Part shown: positions 61,626 to 64,000 of the stretch, one piece after another
Layout: each line of letters begins with the position of its first letter
How positions within the stretch are numbered: the first letter of the stretch is position 1
Source of the DNA: Variovorax beijingensis
Lineage (GTDB): Bacteria > Pseudomonadota > Gammaproteobacteria > Burkholderiales > Burkholderiaceae_C
Direction: 5' to 3'
Assembly: GCF_007828835.1 (NCBI RefSeq)
Contig: NZ_VIVL01000018.1
Span: 20,652-84,651, forward strand
Length of the DNA: 64,000 nt
Notes under the pieces: generated by a model
The model's input: only the letters and a program-made list of their open reading frames with translations
Databases searched by the model: none
What the model was told of the DNA's origin: nothing
Translations under genes and position numbers: made by a program

Positions 61626-62111
61626 ATGAATACGTTCCTATTCATGGTCTTTTTGCTGGCCGTCGGACTGCTGGTGCTCGCAGCGGTCGCCAAAAAGAGG
61701 TCGGCACAAAACAGCAGCGGTTTCGTCGACAAGCCCAAGGCGCGCCCGCCGCTCACGGCGCGCGAGCAGGCCATGTACAACCGGCTCGTGCAGACGCTGC
61801 CGGACCTCGTGGTGCTGCCGCAGGTCAGCTTCGGTGCATTGCTCACGGCCCGCACGCGCGCGGCGCGAAGCTCGTTCAGCCGGAAGATCGCCGACTTCGT
61901 CGTGTGCGACCGTTCGTTCAAGGTCGTGGCCGTGGTCGCGTTCGGCGGCGACAAGAGCAGCAAGGGCAAGTCGCAGCGCGACCTGGACCGCGAGGCGCTG
62001 CTGGTGGAGGCCGGCTACCGCGTACTGCGCTATCCGCGGGTGCCGGATGTGGGGCGCGTGGAGGCCGACTTCGATCCGACGCTGGCGTCGGTGAGTCCCA
62101 TGGGTTCCTGA
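61626..62111 (+). CDS. DUF2726 domain protein, membrane anchored
   Basis: 161 residues with one N-terminal transmembrane helix (about 3-22, TFLFMVFLLAVGLLVLAAVA). The soluble part has REQAMYNRLVQTLPDLVVLPQ, DFVVCDRSFKVVAVVAFGGD and RDLDREALLVEAGYRVLRY, the DUF2726 pattern, which resembles a restriction-endonuclease-like fold with Asp and a following D-x-K-type strand (only inferred). AGAAGCAGAG precedes ATG 61626. It is 112 bases after the ankyrin gene. Function unknown. Confidence 0.88.
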   Translation: MNTFLFMVFLLAVGLLVLAAVAKKRSAQNSSGFVDKPKARPPLTAREQAMYNRLVQTLPDLVVLPQVSFGALLTARTRAARSSFSRKIADFVVCDRSFKVVAVVAFGGDKSSKGKSQRDLDREALLVEAGYRVLRYPRVPDVGRVEADFDPTLASVSPMGS

Positions 62112-62168
62112 GGGCGGGCTGGGTTTTGCCGGGATTGGCGTCCGAGCAGTCCATTCGAAAGGAACACA

Positions 62169-62339
62169 ATGTGCATTATGTTAAATAACATTGATGCCGA
62201 CTCCTCCCTGCAGGACCTTGCCGTCCATGCCCCACTGCTTTCTTCTGCAGTTGCTGCGGTAAATCCTTGTCGCCATTGGCAGTCGGCCGGCAGCCCCGTC
62301 GGGATCAGCTCTTGGGCTTTGCGTATTCCTCTGCGCTGA
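62169..62339 (+). CDS. Possible small protein, 56 residues
   Basis: An open frame with ATG 62169 and AAAGGA upstream (6-7 bases), in an AT-rich patch of the 193-base gap after DUF2726. The peptide starts MCIMLNNIDADSSLQDLAVH and ends in SWALRIPLR; its last 12 codons are opposite the 3' end of the cupin gene. No family recognised. It may be a real small gene, a decayed gene remnant, or chance. Confidence 0.3.
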   Translation: MCIMLNNIDADSSLQDLAVHAPLLSSAVAAVNPCRHWQSAGSPVGISSWALRIPLR

Positions 62340-62685
62340 TCACCTCGAAGCCAACGAACGGGTCATTGCCTTCGACCCATGCGTCATGGCCCGGTGGAAT
62401 GGTGTACGACATGCCTTCCTCCAGGGTGGTCTTCGAGCCGTCATTCATTTGCACGGTTATCCGCCCGGAAACCACGTACCCGACGTGAGCGACCTGGCAA
62501 CTCTCCGTGCCGACGACCGGCTTGATGCACTTCGACCAGCGCCATCCGGGCTGGAACTTGAAGCGTCCCAGCGTGTATCCCTCGAGGCGGACCACTTCGA
62601 CGCGCGTTTTTTCCGGCTCCCGAACCTCGTCCGGCTCGTCATGGGATTTCGTCTGAAGCTTGGTGACATTCATAGGACTTGCCAT
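62305..62685 (-). CDS. Cupin domain protein
   Basis: 126 residues from ATG 62685, supported by AAGGAGAG seven bases upstream; a second ATG at 62673 is in frame. The single cupin barrel contains SCQVAHVGYVVSGRITVQMN (first motif with a His) and SYTIPPGHDAWVEGNDPFVG (second motif with His). Small cupins bind a metal and often sense or convert small molecules. Base composition is lower in GC than neighbours. Convergent with the DUF2726 gene. Divergent from YjbQ at 62871, 185 bases away. Confidence 0.9.
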   Translation of the reverse strand: MASPMNVTKLQTKSHDEPDEVREPEKTRVEVVRLEGYTLGRFKFQPGWRWSKCIKPVVGTESCQVAHVGYVVSGRITVQMNDGSKTTLEEGMSYTIPPGHDAWVEGNDPFVGFEVISAEEYAKPKS

Positions 62686-62870
62686 CACTACTCTCCTTGC
62701 ACGAGTGAGCAGTTGGTCCGCGGCAGCCTCGTGCGAAACCGCGCGTCGAACGATTGCATGTTAGTCCCGGGCCACGCTCGTCGGCGACTCATTTTTCGCC
62801 CGGTAGGTACCCCGGTGGCGTGCATCTCGGGCACGTGCGCGGAATTTCCAGCGCTAAAGTGCTGATTGCG

Positions 62871-63293
<423 letters not shown>

Positions 63294-63348
63294 GGGCCCG
63301 CCCATCGACCACCGCCCTGCTCTCTTGCGCCCGGCACGCCGCTCGCGG

Positions 63349-63555
63349 CTACTCCAGCGTGAACCCTATCTTCACCGTCACCTGCCAGTGCGCGACCTTG
63401 CCGTCCACCACATGGCCACGCGTCTCGGTGACAGTGAACCACTGGATGTTGCGGACCGTCTCGTGCGCCTTGGTGATGGCCGTCTGCACGGCATCCTCGA
63501 TGCCGATCGGCGAAGAGCCGGTCAGCTCGAGCGACTTGTAAACGTGATTCGACAT
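63349..63555 (-). CDS. Dodecin family protein
   Basis: 68 residues, the usual dodecin size. VYKSLELTGSSPIGIEDAVQ, the flavin-stacking Trp in RNIQWFTVTETRGHVV, and HWQVTVKIGFTLE complete the fold. Dodecins form hollow dodecamers that store riboflavin or FMN and protect against light or redox side reactions. ATG 63555 has AAGGAGCA seven bases upstream. Divergent from nirB; the 368-base gap contains no further gene. Confidence 0.96.
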   Translation of the reverse strand: MSNHVYKSLELTGSSPIGIEDAVQTAITKAHETVRNIQWFTVTETRGHVVDGKVAHWQVTVKIGFTLE

Positions 63556-63923
63556 GTCTTTTGCTCCTTGAATTGGTGCGCCGCAGCTGCTCTCCGTGCG
63601 GATCGGCCGCACGGCACACATGTTGACCCCTCGGCTCGCTTGTTGGAAGTGCCGGGCGACGGGTTTTTCGCGCCGCGCGAGTGCGGTGTGGAGCAGGCAC
63701 GGTCTTTGCATGACCGAAAGCTCACGGTGTAACGAAGCACTGTTTTGGTGAGGTTTCCGCGGTCCAGCGGAGCCCGGAGCGTGAAGAGCGCCCAGCACCC
63801 CCGCCCGCGCTTCCGCAGGCATTCCTACCCCCAAACCCCGCCGAACAACGCGGCCCCGCAAGGGCTGCGCTTCGGCATTTGCATTGTTGTTTCGAATCAG
63901 CTGATTCCCCGAAAGGCCCACCC
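63556..63923. other. Intergenic region, dodecin-nirB divergent promoter
   Basis: A 368-base gene-free stretch. I see no tRNA or CDS of weight in it. It contains a 14-base palindrome close to nirB, an AAACCTCACCAAAACAG-like AT-rich patch near 63735-63755 (reverse strand) and otherwise GC-rich filler. Promoters for dodecin (left) and nirB (right) must lie here, but no clear sigma-70 or FNR box stands out. Confidence 0.6.
63894..63907. promoter_or_regulatory. GAATCAGCTGATTC palindrome upstream of nirB
   Basis: Perfect 14-base palindrome starting 30 bases before the nirB ATG, flanked by TTTC on the left and CCCCGAAA on the right, a second, looser symmetry. Its place is that of an operator or a leader stem over the ribosome site. 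No consensus for FNR, NsrR or NarL is met. Confidence 0.45.
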
Positions 63924-64000
63924 ATGATGAAGAAACTCAAGCTCGTGATGGTCGGCAACGGCATGGCCGGCGTGCGCACGCTGGAGGAGCTCCTGAAGCT
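63924..64000 (+). CDS. nirB: Nitrite reductase large subunit NirB (3' partial)
   Basis: Only 25 codons are in the window: MMKKLKLVMVGNGMAG, then VRTLEELLK. This is the N-terminal FAD-binding strand (GNGMAG) of the NAD(P)H-dependent assimilatory or respiratory nitrite reductase, which reduces nitrite to ammonium with a sirohaem and Fe-S centre (not visible). ATG 63924 or 63927; CGAAAGG lies about nine bases ahead. The frame runs off the right edge. Confidence 0.85.
   Translation, partial: MMKKLKLVMVGNGMAGVRTLEELLK

Noticed and set aside
63889..63899. TTTCGAATC resembling a tRNA T-loop
   Set aside because: No acceptor, D or anticodon stems can be built around it; it belongs to the nirB-proximal palindrome.

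Overview
The window is a GC-rich, densely packed chromosomal segment of an aerobic betaproteobacterium. Two Bug-type solute receptors, many LysR, GntR and MarR regulators, split pqiA genes, and the gene runs mltG-tmk-holB-pilZ-tatD and dodecin/nirB point to the Comamonadaceae, most likely Variovorax or a close relative. This assignment rests on gene content and style, not on a database match. I see no rRNA, tRNA, CRISPR array, insertion sequence or integrase. Nearly all of the sequence is coding.

Layout. 1-3.3 kb: an AidB-type acyl-CoA dehydrogenase (cut by the left edge), a GST-like protein and a short-chain dehydrogenase. 3.3-9.1 kb: two regulator/enzyme sets (LysR with an azoreductase-type flavoprotein; an aldo-keto reductase and MFS pump with LysR; a hydratase), with two pairs of convergent genes overlapping at their 3' ends. 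9.2-15.5 kb: a carbon-catabolic unit divided by a divergent promoter. On one side are a serine/alanine-glyoxylate-type aminotransferase, a Bug receptor and probably the hydratase; on the other are a GntR/FCD regulator and a large FAD plus Fe-S dehydrogenase. The promoter carries two copies of a 15-base motif that look like GntR operators. 15.5-24.9 kb: Ogt DNA repair methyltransferase, four MFS exporters, LysR, a PPOX flavoprotein and a membrane M48 protease. 25-28.6 kb: a complete pqiA1-pqiA2-pqiB-pqiC envelope lipid-transport operon. 28.7-38.5 kb: DHA2 exporter, S9 lipoprotein peptidase divergent from a two-component system, VOC protein, MATE pump with DUF2239, and a MarR/GIY-YIG operon with paired TACCCGGGTA palindromes. 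38.6-43.9 kb: tex, a Phd/PIN toxin-antitoxin pair running into a patatin-like lipase, and a second Bug receptor.

43.9-51.6 kb is the main accessory region. It is an orphan type VI secretion island read leftward: vgrG, a small membrane protein, a DUF2169/pentapeptide-repeat fusion, a stand-alone pentapeptide-repeat protein, DUF3540 and a DUF4150 PAAR-like spike. No recognisable toxin or immunity gene is present, which makes it the best candidate for an unusual system here.

51.7-64 kb: iron-containing alcohol dehydrogenase, an HSL-type esterase coupled to a hotdog thioesterase-GNAT fusion, ygfZ, then mltG-tmk-holB-pilZ-tatD-ankyrin as a chain in which most genes overlap by four bases, DUF2726, cupin, YjbQ, dodecin and the start of nirB at the right edge.
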